This document shows positions 11,868-19,826 of a stretch of DNA of 64,000 nucleotides, piece by piece. Made by a program: the position numbers and the translations under genes. Source of the stretch: Deltaproteobacteria bacterium. GTDB taxonomy: Bacteria > Desulfobacterota_B > Binatia > UBA9968. Position 1 is the first letter of the stretch; each line of letters starts with the position of its first letter. Where the stretch lies: positions 7,660 through 71,659 of the forward strand of contig VBKY01000140.1 of assembly GCA_005879255.1 (NCBI GenBank), written 5' to 3'. The notes under the pieces were generated by a model. It made no database searches, had not been told where the DNA came from, and saw only the letters and a program-made list of their open reading frames with translations.

Positions 11868-12018
11868 GTGTTCCCCGCGTGCGCGGGGATGAACCGCGCG
11901 CAATGAAATGGCCGCTCACGGAGGTGGAGTGTTCCCCGCGTGCGCGGGGATGAACCGGCGCTCTCGCAAGGCCAACAGGTGATCGACCTGTGTTCCCCGC
12001 GTGCGCGGGGATGAACCG
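11868..12018 (+). CRISPR. Type I-E CRISPR array, 3 repeats and 2 spacers, apparently truncated
   Basis: Three identical 29-base repeats (GTGTTCCCCGCG... ...GGGGATGAACCG) lie at 11868-11896, 11929-11957 and 11990-12018, separated by two 32-base spacers. Each repeat has the CCCCGCG/CGCGGGG hairpin that Cas6e cuts. Repeat and spacer lengths are exact for type I-E. The last repeat is not degenerate and runs directly into coding DNA of a truncated gene. This suggests the original array was longer and lost its distal part in a deletion. Confidence 0.97.
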
Positions 12019-12249
12019 GTGAGGGACGCGCCGCAACTCCAGCGGATAGAGTACATCGTCGTCCACGAGATGGCTCACCTGTTGGAGCGACGCCACAATG
12101 ACCGGTTTACCGCGTTAATGAACGAATACCTGCCGCAGTGGAGACATTTGCGGAGCATCGCTGAACGCCGCGCCGCTCGGGCACGAATCTTGGAATTACT
12201 GACTCCGCGAAGTCGCAGTCCGGTGTTGGACCGCTCGGTCTCACCGTAG
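12019..12249 (+). pseudogene. C-terminal fragment of a YgjP-like M48-type metallopeptidase
   Basis: The frame entering from the last CRISPR repeat reads ...LQRIEYIVVHEMAHLLERRH and then NDRFTALMNEYLPQWRHLR. This is the HExxH zinc-peptidase core and following helix of YgjP/DUF45 proteins, which often sit beside type I restriction systems. The N-terminal two thirds are missing and no start codon or ribosome site exists; the frame opens inside the repeat. It is the right-hand partner of a deletion junction at about 12018-12040. Confidence 0.8.
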
Positions 12250-12253
12250 TTCG

Positions 12254-13451
12254 CTATGCCCTCTTGAACAGCGGTATCACATCCGCGCCACCTTTCAGCG
12301 AATCCAGATAATCAGACCAAGCCTGCATCATCTTGCGCCGCTCCGGCAGATGCTCTGCGAAGTTGTAAGCCGCGCTCACGGCGTTACGCTCCGCGTGCGC
12401 GAGCTGACGTTCGATGACTTGATGGTTCCATCCTTGCTCGTGCAGTAGCGTGGACGCGATGCTCCGGAAGCCGTGGCCAGTCATCTCATCTTTCGTATAA
12501 CCCATGCGCCGCAGTGCCGCCAAAATCGCGTTCTCGCTCATAGGCCGCTCACGCGAACGCCCGCCGGGGAAGACGTAGCGCGGCACATCCGGCTTTGCCG
12601 GCATTTCTCGGTTCGTGAGAGGTTCAAGCTCGCGTGTGTTGCTCTCGCATCTTCATCCGCTTGGCCGGGATACGCCATTCGGCCTTGTCCAAATCGATCT
12701 CCGGCCACTGCGCCTTGCGCAATTCGCCCGGCCGTACGAAAACAAGTGGCGCCAACCGAAGCGCACATTTAGTTACGAAATATCCTTCGTAGGCGTCAAT
12801 CGCACGGAGCAGCGCGCCGATACGCTTCGGTTCGATGATAGAGGCGTGATGTTTTTCTTTTGGTGGTGGAAGGGCGCCGCGAAGATCGCCGGTCGGATCG
12901 CGCTCAGCGCGGCCCGTCGCCACAGCATAACGAAATACCTGTCCGCAGTTCTGCATGGCGCGGTGGGCGGTTTCCAGCGCGCCACGGCTCTCAATCCGAC
13001 GCGCCACGGCCAGTAGGTCGGGCGCTTTGATTTCGGCGATGGCCCGTTTGCCCAGCCAGGGAAACACGTCTTTTTCGAGCCGCCGCAAAATGCGATCAGC
13101 GTGAGTCGCCACCCATCCCAGTGAAAACTTGGCGTACCACTCTCGGGCGATTGCTTCGAAACTCTCCGAACCCGCATGTGCGATCTTTTCTGCTTTTCGT
13201 GCATCCCCCGGATCGATGCCGGCGCCGAGCTGCTGTCGGACAGTGTCACGCTTCTCGCGGGCAGCTTTCAAGCTCACGTCGGGATAAACACCAAAGGCAA
13301 GCCGCTTCTCCTTGCCCCCAAAGCGGTATTTCCAACGCCAATATTTACCCCCAGCGGGGCTGACCTCCAGATAAAGGCCACCACTATCGAACAGCTTGAA
13401 AGTTTTGTCCCGGCGCTTTGCAGAGCGAATCTTTACGTCAGTCAGCGGCAT
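12254..13451 (-). pseudogene. P4-type tyrosine integrase next to ssrA, broken by a deletion
   Basis: Leftward from the ATG at 13451 (MPLTDVKIRSAKRRDKTFKL; a GTG at 13466 is also possible), the arm-binding domain (GGLYLEV, YRFGGKEKRLAFGVYPDVSL) and the first catalytic segment (RPGELRKAQW, with the catalytic Arg) are normal. After MKMREQH the frame breaks. The sequence resumes in another frame with ELEPLTNREMPAKPDVPRYV and holds the HGFRSIASTLLHEQGW box and QLAHAERNAVSAAYNFAEHL to 12254. About 14 residues of the family are missing at the join. The gene lies 170 bases from the 3' end of tmRNA on the same strand, the classic place for an ssrA-targeting integrase. Confidence 0.85.
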
Positions 13452-13514
13452 GTGGGGGCATCTCACTTTCCAGGTCTGTCATATGCCCCCAAATGTGCCC
13501 CCAATATGGGGGCA
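13452..13514. promoter_or_regulatory. Cluster of TGCCCCC/GGGGGCA motifs at the integrase start
   Basis: GGGGGCA occurs at 13454-13460, TGCCCCC at 13484-13490 and 13496-13502, and GGGGGCA again at 13508-13514. The last two form an inverted repeat TGCCCCC-AATAT-GGGGGCA. The motifs flank the integrase start and point toward ssrA. They could be integrase arm sites or an operator. The role is inferred from position only. Confidence 0.4.
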
Positions 13515-13617
13515 GCTGTAGCGGGATGGCATCGGACCATGCCGGACACATTACACAAAAAACTTTATTATTTCTATAGGCTTGTTGGACTTATTTGGAA
13601 TAGGCGGGATCAGTAAA

Positions 13618-13970
13618 TGGTGGAGGCGGGGGGAATTGAACCCCCGTCCGAAGGTCTTCGGTCAAATATGACTACATGCTTAGCCGATGTTTTGATCTCG
13701 CTCTTTGAGCCCCCAACGGCTGGGTCTCGCAGAGCCATCCGGTTTGGGTCTCAGCCTCATCCCCTCCGGCAGGAGAATCGGCCCATCCCACTGAATGACG
13801 TCTTATCCAACCCCGTGGGAGAAAGCCGGTAAGACGCTAACTGCGATTAGGCAGCTAGGGCGTATTCAAAATTGTCTGCGTTTAAGTTGCAGATCTGTTT
13901 GTTTAACGGGTGAACAGAACCCCGGCATGCCACTTTGACTTCCCACCCCCGTCGAACCCACATCGCCCCC
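13618..13970 (-). ncRNA. ssrA: tmRNA (SsrA), trans-translation RNA
   Basis: On the minus strand the gene runs from GGGGGCGATGTGGGTTCGAC at 13970 to the encoded CCA at 13618. The 3' end contains the T arm GGGGGTTCAATTCCCCC pairing into the acceptor stem. The tag frame (13879-13847) reads ADNFEYALAA followed by TAA, with the usual ALAA degradation signal. tmRNA frees stalled ribosomes and tags the nascent peptide for proteolysis. Its 3' end is a common attachment site for genomic islands, and an integrase relic lies directly beyond it. Confidence 0.97.
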
Positions 13971-13982
13971 GAACTAATTTCC

Positions 13983-14015
13983 TTTATAGTGTAAGCATTC
14001 TCGTCGACAGATCAA
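13983..14015 (-). promoter_or_regulatory. ssrA: Candidate promoter of ssrA
   Basis: Upstream of the tmRNA 5' end on the minus strand are TTGATC (14015-14010) and, 16 bases on, TACACT overlapping TATAAA (13993-13983). Either of the last two could serve as the -10. The distance to the mature 5' end at 13970 is reasonable for a transcript with a short processed leader. Confidence 0.4.
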
Positions 14016-14235
14016 GAGCGTCCTTTGCGCTCGGTTGCCGAGGCGCGAACTTGCTCCGTCCCGTCTCATCAGCTCGCCACGATTAATATCGCCGCTGACA
14101 TGAGTAACTGAGCCCGTTCAGCGCCTCGCTGCATCATCATCGCCAAGTTTATGAAACGTCGCGGCGATGCGCGGCGATGATCAGAAAAGATGCTCGTCGA
14201 GAGCTGTCAACAAAAGACTAGAGTTAGCCCGGGTT
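14016..14235. other. Intergenic region upstream of ssrA
   Basis: About 220 bases without a supported gene. It contains short GCGGCGATG repeats near 14160-14180 (GTCGCGGCGATGCGCGGCGATGATC). Nothing else is recognised before the IS3 relic. Confidence 0.4.
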
Positions 14236-14352
14236 TGACGGACCTTAGGATGGGGACAAAATAACCTTGAGGAGGTGTTCGATGACCGAGCGGAAGAAGT
14301 TCACATCAGACTTTACGCGGGAAGCAGTTCGGCTGATGGAGAGTTCGAGTAA
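14236..14352 (+). pseudogene. 5' remnant of an IS3-family element (OrfA start)
   Basis: An AGGAGGTG ribosome site and an ATG at 14282 begin MTERKKFTSDFTREAVRLME, the typical start of IS3-family OrfA (its helix-turn-helix region). After about 23 codons the similarity stops and the sequence passes into the 3' end of the neighbouring SDR gene. TGACGGACC from about 14236 may be the terminal inverted repeat. Only the first ~115 bases of the element survive. Confidence 0.65.
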
Positions 14353-14362
14353 GTCTAACAAC

Positions 14363-15115
14363 TTACAAGGATCCTATGCTTCCGCCGTTTATAACAAGCG
14401 TCTGGCCAGTCATGAAAGATGCCATTGGGGATGCCAGAAAAAGAGCCGCGTGGGCAATATCCTCGGGTTCTCCCCTCCGGCCGAGAGGGTTGGACCCCGA
14501 GTCTCGACTTTCAACAGGGCCTCCGGCGGTGTTGATTCCGCCCGGCGCTATGGCGTTAGTTCTAATCTGAAAAGGCCCCAGCTCGAAGGCTAAGACCCGC
14601 GTCAGCTGGATAATACCGGCTTTAGAGGCGGCGTAGTGAGCGCCTTGACCGCGGCTGTAAAAGAGCCCGGCGTGCGAAGCGATGTTGATGATGCAACCGC
14701 CCTTCTGAGGCATCATGATGCGGGCCGCTTGTTGAGTGCACAGAAAGGTCCCTTTGAGATTGGTTGTGAATACTAAATCCCACTCAGAATCGGAGATCTC
14801 CAGAAATGGTTTCCTAAACCAAACTCCGGCGTTGTTGACCAGGATATCGAGCCGGCCGAATTCAGTGCGAACAATATCGAATAGCTCACTAACCTGCAGA
14901 GGAACGCCCACATCCGTCCTGACAGCCAGTGCCCTTCGACCAAGGCTCGTCAGGTGGTGGGCCGTTTGTTGTGCGCTTTCGTTGTCAAGATCGGCGACGA
15001 CAATGTCCGCTCCCGCCTCGGCGAAGGCACCGGCAATCGCGGCTCCTATCCCGCGGCCGGCGCCGGTAACGACTGCTACCTTGCCAGTCAGATCGATCTC
15101 GCTCTGGATTCCCAC
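14363..15115 (-). CDS. SDR-family oxidoreductase (3-oxoacyl-ACP reductase-like)
   Basis: This 250-residue classical short-chain dehydrogenase has the NAD(P)-binding GAGRGIG near residue 18, a DLDN turn after the second strand, NNAG near 92, a catalytic Ser in NIASHAG, and YAASK for the Tyr/Lys pair. APGGI and the C-terminal G(Q)TLVINGG end the fold. An acidic residue after beta-2 (VVADLDN) suggests NAD preference. It sits 12 bases downstream of a haem-oxygenase-like enzyme gene and is probably in the same leftward operon as a Bug-type binding protein. The substrate is unknown. The 3' end abuts an IS3 relic, but the C-terminus looks complete. Confidence 0.9.
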   Translation of the reverse strand: MGIQSEIDLTGKVAVVTGAGRGIGAAIAGAFAEAGADIVVADLDNESAQQTAHHLTSLGRRALAVRTDVGVPLQVSELFDIVRTEFGRLDILVNNAGVWFRKPFLEISDSEWDLVFTTNLKGTFLCTQQAARIMMPQKGGCIINIASHAGLFYSRGQGAHYAASKAGIIQLTRVLAFELGPFQIRTNAIAPGGINTAGGPVESRDSGSNPLGRRGEPEDIAHAALFLASPMASFMTGQTLVINGGSIGSL

Positions 15116-15127
15116 GGGTTCCTCATG

Positions 15128-15979
15128 TCATGTCACGATAAGGGAATCTGCCGGGAGTCCGATGGCGGCCATTGCGATTCTCCGCTGTTCTCTGTTGGTA
15201 ATCACCCTGAGAGAGCGTGCCGTTTTGACGGCCCAAAAGGTAAGCTGCTGAATCTCGCGCGTGGTGCAGTATTTCTTCAGCACCTTGAGACAATCTTCCC
15301 CATGGGTTAGATCCTTGCTCGCGTGAAGTCGCCAGAGCTTGATTGAGCCCTCAGGAACGCCGCAAAGCTGTTCCACACTGCGCCCTCCGTGTGAAGCCGT
15401 TATTGCATCTTCTTCCCGCCTCATATAACCGCGCGCTACGGCAACCCGTGCAGCCTCCAGGCCGCCCATCGCGGCGTATCCGCCTTGCCAGGGAAGTGTC
15501 CGGGTCATGTTATCGAGGGCATGCATGCAGGCCATGAGCACAGGCGTAGGCTCAAAGTTCTCCACTTCCTCCTGCGGTATGCCCATGACCGCCACATCCC
15601 CATACAACACCTCGATATGGGACTTGCCTTGGGCGTCCGGATCAGCCACCTCTTCATCCCAGCAGTCCTTCAAGATCTCTTGACGAACATCCTGATAAGG
15701 ACAGCTTGCGGCCACGTTCATCAGGTAGCTGGGGAACAACTTGGCAAAGACCGAGTGGAGCATCCTCTCGATGCCGAAAAACCGCCGTGCGACTTTGGTG
15801 TCCTTGAATACCACTTCGGGTAGCGGGACATGGTCGCTACGAAATGCCCTGAACGATTCCGCAATGGCCTCGAGGAATTTCTGTTCGTACTCCTCAGGGG
15901 ATAGCGCGTCAGGAGATCGCTCGAGCGGGTAGAGGAAATAGGTCCTCGTGACTTTCGCGTCGCTAGTTAGTGAGCTCAT
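15128..15979 (-). CDS. Haem-oxygenase-like, PqqC/TenA-type putative iron enzyme
   Basis: This 283-residue helical protein has dispersed His and Glu residues. CWDEEVADPDAQGKSHIEVL and LPWQGGYAAMGGLEAARV resemble the iron-containing redox enzyme family with the haem-oxygenase-like fold, related to PqqC and TenA. Family members bind two metal ions through Glu/His residues on the helices. A conserved late segment HASKDLTHGEDCLKVLKKYC supplies further His and Asp. No signal peptide. It is co-oriented with an SDR gene (12 bases) and a Bug-type solute-binding gene (76 bases), which suggests a small catabolic operon. The family assignment is moderate and the substrate unknown. Confidence 0.55.
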   Translation of the reverse strand: MSSLTSDAKVTRTYFLYPLERSPDALSPEEYEQKFLEAIAESFRAFRSDHVPLPEVVFKDTKVARRFFGIERMLHSVFAKLFPSYLMNVAASCPYQDVRQEILKDCWDEEVADPDAQGKSHIEVLYGDVAVMGIPQEEVENFEPTPVLMACMHALDNMTRTLPWQGGYAAMGGLEAARVAVARGYMRREEDAITASHGGRSVEQLCGVPEGSIKLWRLHASKDLTHGEDCLKVLKKYCTTREIQQLTFWAVKTARSLRVITNREQRRIAMAAIGLPADSLIVT

Positions 15980-16055
15980 GTTCTCCTCCTTTGGTTTTCT
16001 GGAAGACGCTTTTTGATCTGGTCATAGTGGACAAACTGTCCGGGAGCCGGTGGGC

Positions 16056-17096
16056 TTACCGCTCCTCGCTTAGCGCCATTTTTCTGAATTTATCTTGCAA
16101 ATCGGTCGGGATGCCAAGCTGCGGCTTTATGAACTTTTCCTGAATTTCTTCAGGGCTCATATAATCACCTCCCAGTTGCATCTTCTCCATTGCCGATTCG
16201 TAGTCTGCAGACATAATCGCTCGTTTCACCGCGTCTCGTAGGACCTGAATTATTCCTTTCGGTGTTTCTTCTCTGACGAGCCAGCAGGTCTGCAAATGCC
16301 AAGGCGCTTCTGCGACCCCGTATAGAATTTTTTGCTCTTCGGTAAAAGCAAACGCCCTCAAAACATAAGGAGCGTCGCGATAGCCGGGTATTTGCGGAGG
16401 TATTAATCGCCCAACTACCTTCAATTTACCCGCTTCCAGATGAGGCTTCGCCGTGGTCAAGACCTCCGGAGTCGCGTCAGCTTCACCACGGAGAACCGCC
16501 AAAAGACGAGCGGTGCCCCCTGGATATCCGCTCACAATCCTGATCTTCACCCCAGCCGAGCGGATTATTCGTGCCGGGTTTTCCACAGTACTTCCGAGAG
16601 TATCTGCCGACCAAACTATTGGCTTGTTGGCTTGAGTCCATTCACTGATATTCGTGTAAGGAAGTTCCGCACGCTGAAGTATCGGCATAAAATCTCGCTT
16701 GGCGCCGCCGAGAAAATGCCAACGTCGGACATCGTATTTTATTTCGTGGCCCAGAAGCTGATAGAGAGGATGGCCGATATGACATTGAAGTATCGTCAGC
16801 TCCGGCCCCTGTTCCCGCATAAATAAATTACCTGCCACAATGCCCCCAGCACCAGCCACGTTCTGCACAATCACCGACGGGTTCCCGGGTATATACGCTC
16901 GTAGCAAGGGAGCCAAGGCTCGACTCTGCAGATCCAACCCCCCTCCAGACGCGACAGGGACAACGACTCGAATAGTCTTCCCCACGAACGAGACTTGCGT
17001 TTCGGCGGCCAGCCCTATCGCTGCGGTAATTGACAGAGATAGCAGAGCGGCGCCGAATCTGCGGATACAGTGAAACAATTTTAACCCGCCGCTCAT
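16056..17096 (-). CDS. Tripartite tricarboxylate transporter-type (Bug/TctC) substrate-binding protein
   Basis: This 346-residue exported protein has a signal peptide (AALLSLSITAAIGLAAE). The mature part starts with the Bug pattern (FVGKTIRVVVPVASGGGLDL, VQNVAGAGGIVAGNLF). Bug proteins bind carboxylates in the periplasm, often without a cognate membrane pair nearby, and none is present here. The C-terminal helices (VLRDAVKRAIMSADYESAM) match the family. It is probably first in the leftward operon with the haem-oxygenase-like enzyme and the SDR, so its ligand may be the substrate of those enzymes. Confidence 0.88.
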   Translation of the reverse strand: MSGGLKLFHCIRRFGAALLSLSITAAIGLAAETQVSFVGKTIRVVVPVASGGGLDLQSRALAPLLRAYIPGNPSVIVQNVAGAGGIVAGNLFMREQGPELTILQCHIGHPLYQLLGHEIKYDVRRWHFLGGAKRDFMPILQRAELPYTNISEWTQANKPIVWSADTLGSTVENPARIIRSAGVKIRIVSGYPGGTARLLAVLRGEADATPEVLTTAKPHLEAGKLKVVGRLIPPQIPGYRDAPYVLRAFAFTEEQKILYGVAEAPWHLQTCWLVREETPKGIIQVLRDAVKRAIMSADYESAMEKMQLGGDYMSPEEIQEKFIKPQLGIPTDLQDKFRKMALSEER

Positions 17097-17317
17097 GGCT
17101 ACCTCCCTTGTCGCTGCCGAAACTATGAAATTGGAAATTGGGTGGGGCTTGTCAGCACTCGGATATCTAAGGTACTCCCCATTGTCAAGGGAGAAGAAAC
17201 GGGCAGGCTACTTTTTGATTGAAAGGTCGACAGCGCTATGTTAGAAGCCACTCGTGCCGCGAATTCCCGCGGACGAATCAAAGAGCCGTGTTCGTGCTCG
17301 TGATATGAATGCTAGGC

Positions 17318-17414
17318 AGTTCCAACGGCGGTTCAACGTTCAAGGTTCAATCGTTCAAAGTAATCTGTAAGCCCGTTCCAATCGTTCAACCGTTTCACTC
17401 CGTTCCAATCGTTT
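17318..17414. repeat. GTTCAA/GTTCCA dispersed repeat block
   Basis: CGTTCAA, GTTCAA and CGTTCCAATCGTT units recur about every 8-10 bases (for example GCCCGTTCCAATCGTTCAAC). The same units make blocks at 20655, 25229, 27180, 28481, 35789, 39156 and 42068. Always intergenic in this window. Confidence 0.75.
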
Positions 17415-17438
17415 GCCGGATTCAATAACATGACGGAC

Positions 17439-17470
17439 TTCAACGTTTCGGGAATTCTCGAAACGTCGAA
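17439..17470. repeat. 32-bp palindrome centred on GAATTC (copy 1)
   Basis: The left half TTCAACGTTTCGGGAA and the complement of the right half (TTCGACGTTTCGAGAA) agree at 14 of 16 positions. A related palindrome lies 490 bases to the right. It could be a protein-binding site or the core of a mobile repeat. Confidence 0.6.
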
Positions 17471-17645
17471 ATGAACGTTAATGACAGGACTGCTTGCTGA
17501 AGCAAATGCGAAGATAAAACATGAAACCGGCAAACGACCGTTTGGAAAACGGAGTGGCAAACTGAGATGACTTCGATGTTGGGATTGGGCTGTACGTTGC
17601 GCCCGCTGGCCGGCCGCGGACCGAAAAGAAAAGAGCGAACAATGG

Positions 17646-17695
17646 CAGGAATAATGGGAATAATGTGGGAATAATGGGGTCAGAGAACTATTTTA
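17646..17695. repeat. GGAATAATG triplet and GGGGTCAGAG segment, possible REP-element remnant
   Basis: GGAATAATG, GGGAATAATG and GGGAATAATGGGG occur in a row and then GGGGTCAGAGAACTATTTT. Sequences like the last are familiar to me from DNA flanking REP-associated Y1 transposases. No transposase is present. Confidence 0.35.
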
Positions 17696-17928
17696 TTTGA
17701 AGTAGTCTGATTCCAGCCGCGTTTCTTTCGCGGAAATGGGCCGTATTATTAGGATCGGTCGACGCTATAAATTCGCGAGATGAGGCCAGACGCTAGCGCA
17801 TATGCCGCGATGGAACCCTAATAGCACCGGGAGTTCAGGCAAGACGAAACCCTGATCAACCGCAAACAAATTACCTGACACGTTTATTTACAAAGACCAC
17901 ACACCGAAATTTTATCGTTAAGAAAACA

Positions 17929-17960
17929 TTTGACGCTTTGGGAATTCTCAAAACGTCCAA
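17929..17960. repeat. 32-bp palindrome centred on GAATTC (copy 2)
   Basis: The left half TTTGACGCTTTGGGAA and the complement of the right half (TTGGACGTTTTGAGAA) agree at 13 of 16 positions. The core half-site (GACG.TTyGrGAA) is shared with the palindrome at 17439. Confidence 0.6.
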
Positions 17961-18102
17961 GTGATGTGGGGACTCTGCGCACTCCGCACTTCGGCCAATG
18001 TACCTTCGGGGGCCCCCTCCCCATCGTGAAAGCTGGCCTTTATTCTGGGTTTCTATGGCTTTAACAGTCGGTTTCATTAAATGAGCTATAGTTCCACCGG
18101 CG

Positions 18103-18624
18103 CTAGCGGGCTTCATCAAACGTAGCTTTTTTCTCACCCTGCCGCGCGAACAAGAGGCCCCGGACAAGATTCTGCAAGCGTTCTCTCTCGCTTTTTTGAA
18201 ATTTCAAAAACTCCAATCCGACGCGATCGAGTTGAACATTTCGCACCCTCGCCGCATCTATCTTGATGGTCGAGACAGCATCATGGATGCCGAGTGACAG
18301 ATGAAAGATCGCAGCCTGCGCCATCTGTGCGTCAGTTTGAACCGTACAGCCGCCCATAGAAATGTCGCCGACTCGGCCTTTACCGGTAACTTCATCGTTC
18401 GCGAAAGCAATCGGGAAGTTTACCGGAGACCTTTGGTACAGGCGCTGTTCTTCATCGATTCTCACGTATCTCACTCCGCGTTGAAAAAAGCTGAAACGCT
18501 CTCCACAGAGCTGGCAAGAGAAGGGATAAACATAAAATATGCTTAGCAGACGTTCTCCCATTCCTTCGCGGCGAACCCGTCTGACGTATTCCGAGCAACA
18601 TTCTGGGCAAACCGGATTGGTCAT
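18103..18624 (-). CDS. PilZ-domain protein with N-terminal zinc ribbon
   Basis: The product is about 173 residues from the ATG at 18624 (MTNPVCPECCSEYVRRVRRE); a longer frame to 18675 lacks support. The N-terminal CPEC and later CQLCGERF form a two-pair zinc ribbon. The PilZ part has the c-di-GMP motifs RLYQR (RxxxR) and DISMGG ((D/N)xSxxG), so ligand binding is likely. Such fusions are thought to relay cyclic di-GMP levels to surface or secretion machinery. It is a single leftward gene with no operon partner visible. Confidence 0.85.
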   Translation of the reverse strand: MTNPVCPECCSEYVRRVRREGMGERLLSIFYVYPFSCQLCGERFSFFQRGVRYVRIDEEQRLYQRSPVNFPIAFANDEVTGKGRVGDISMGGCTVQTDAQMAQAAIFHLSLGIHDAVSTIKIDAARVRNVQLDRVGLEFLKFQKSERERLQNLVRGLLFARQGEKKATFDEAR

Positions 18625-18675
18625 GAAACTACTCCATTCTTCTAGGCTAGCTGGTCGCGCCGCATGCCGGCGCAA

Positions 18676-19006
18676 CTCTGAGAGTCAGACTCCTGGGAGC
18701 AAAACTCGTTTACCGTCACGAATAAGAACATCGCTAGAAATATCGTTGGCATAAATTCCTACTCCGTTGCCGCTTGAAACTATCGATCGCATTGAGCCAA
18801 GACCATGCCGCGCGTTCGATTCCTTGCGGCGGGCCAAAGTGCTGAGGATTCCGTTCTGGGAGCGCTCGCCGGTCTCAAAAATCTGGTACCTTGCCACATC
18901 GCGGCAACGGCGCATCGACCGAAGCGTATGATTTGATTACGAAGGCATTCAGGCACACCGGTTGCTCTAGAGACCGAAGCGACTACTTCTATTTAGAGGG
19001 AAACGA
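18676..19006. other. Intergenic, nothing recognised
   Basis: The gap lies between the divergent PilZ gene and the exported small protein gene. A leftward frame ending at 18685 (…IRDGKRVLLPGV) exists but has no supporting features. AGAGGG precedes the ATG at 19007. Confidence 0.4.
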
Positions 19007-19297
19007 ATGAAAAAAACTACTATTCTCGCTGTCGCCTTTGTCATGGGCTGGCTTGCTCTCGCACAGGCTCAAGTTTCGGTCGATCCATATACCCCCAAGG
19101 ACGGGACCTACGTTGGCGGGCATTACCGCAGTAATCCCGACGGGAATCCATACAATAACTGGTCTTACCCGAGAAACGTGAACCCATATCCTGGAAAACA
19201 AGCTGCGGGTGATCCTAACCGCTACTTAGAGCAGCACCAAAATAAAAATAACGGGCAAAATCAGTATCAGTTCAATCCGTATCAGTTCCGCTGGTAA
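19007..19297 (+). CDS. Small exported Tyr/Asn-rich protein (96 aa)
   Basis: A signal peptide (MKKTTILAVAFVMGWLALAQA) is followed by a short mature part with KDGTYVGGHYRSNPDGNPYN and NWSYPRNVNPYPGK. This matches a widespread family of small periplasmic proteins carrying a GHYRSNPDGNPYNNW-type motif. A run of Asn/Gln and FNPYQ repeats ends the protein. AGAGGG precedes the ATG. No function is known to me. Confidence 0.75.
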   Translation: MKKTTILAVAFVMGWLALAQAQVSVDPYTPKDGTYVGGHYRSNPDGNPYNNWSYPRNVNPYPGKQAAGDPNRYLEQHQNKNNGQNQYQFNPYQFRW

Positions 19298-19397
19298 CTG
19301 AATCACACGAGATCAGCGGTAAAACCAGGGGTGCAATCAAAATATACGCAATGCTATGGACAGAGCGGTGAACACAGAGAATCAAAAAGGAGCAAAC

Positions 19398-19640
19398 ATG
19401 GAAATGCGCGACGAAGAATATACGAACATGGAGATTGAGAATTTAATCGCCAAAGAAGTGATTAAAGGCGACACCAAACGGTTTCTATGGCATGTCGGTA
19501 CTGCGGTGGTAATAGGTTTTCTGGCGGCTGTTTTATTGGGCCTATCTGGACTACCTGCGCCCGATTCTGCCCACCGTGGTGATTTTGCTGGAGCTAAGAT
19601 TTTCGAAGACTGCGCGGCGAAGAGAATTCCGGGCTGTTAA
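19398..19640 (+). CDS. Small membrane protein (about 80 aa)
   Basis: From the ATG at 19398 (AAGGAGC just upstream) the product begins MEMRDEEYTNMEIENLIAKE, with a charged N-terminus. One membrane helix follows (WHVGTAVVIGFLAAVLLGLSG). The tail after the helix is polar. In another frame from about 19543 a second hydrophobic stretch (RPILPTVVILLEL) runs on to a TAA near 19712, so a frameshift in a longer two-helix protein is possible. Upstream in-frame ATG at 19356 has no ribosome site. Confidence 0.45.
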   Translation: MEMRDEEYTNMEIENLIAKEVIKGDTKRFLWHVGTAVVIGFLAAVLLGLSGLPAPDSAHRGDFAGAKIFEDCAAKRIPGC

Positions 19641-19697
19641 TCTACTTCCCCCAATTGTTGTGAGCTTTCTACAACCCACGATTCGGAAGGGAAAACG

Positions 19698-19826
19698 ATG
19701 CGCAAAATCGTAAAGGAGCCTTTCGCTCCAAAGAGATGGCATATAGACAATTGTAAGTCTCGGGTCGGATGGTGGCGCGCGCTCTTTGCCGTCGTTTCTC
19801 TGATTTTCTTGAAAGGCCAATCCTAG
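19698..19826 (+). CDS. Possible 42-residue peptide
   Basis: ATG at 19698 after GGAAGGGAAAACG. The product begins MRKIVKEPFAPKRWHIDNCK and ends in a hydrophobic stretch WWRALFAVVSLIFLKGQS. The only support is the ribosome-site-like sequence and an amphipathic/hydrophobic layout. It may be noise. Confidence 0.2.
   Translation: MRKIVKEPFAPKRWHIDNCKSRVGWWRALFAVVSLIFLKGQS

Larger units (their letters stand above)
17097..18102. other. 1-kb non-coding region with repeats and palindromes
   Basis: No supported gene. It holds a GTTCAA/GTTCCA repeat block (17318-17414), two GAATTC-centred palindromes (17439-17470 and 17929-17960), and a stretch with three GGAATAATG copies followed by GGGGTCAGAGAACTATTTT (17646-17695), which resembles DNA next to REP-associated transposases. 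Each is listed separately or discussed in the findings. Confidence 0.6.

Noticed and set aside
12001..12249. A stand-alone 82-codon gene starting inside the third CRISPR repeat
   Set aside because: The first codons are repeat sequence; the peptidase similarity starts only after the repeat, so it is a truncated fragment.
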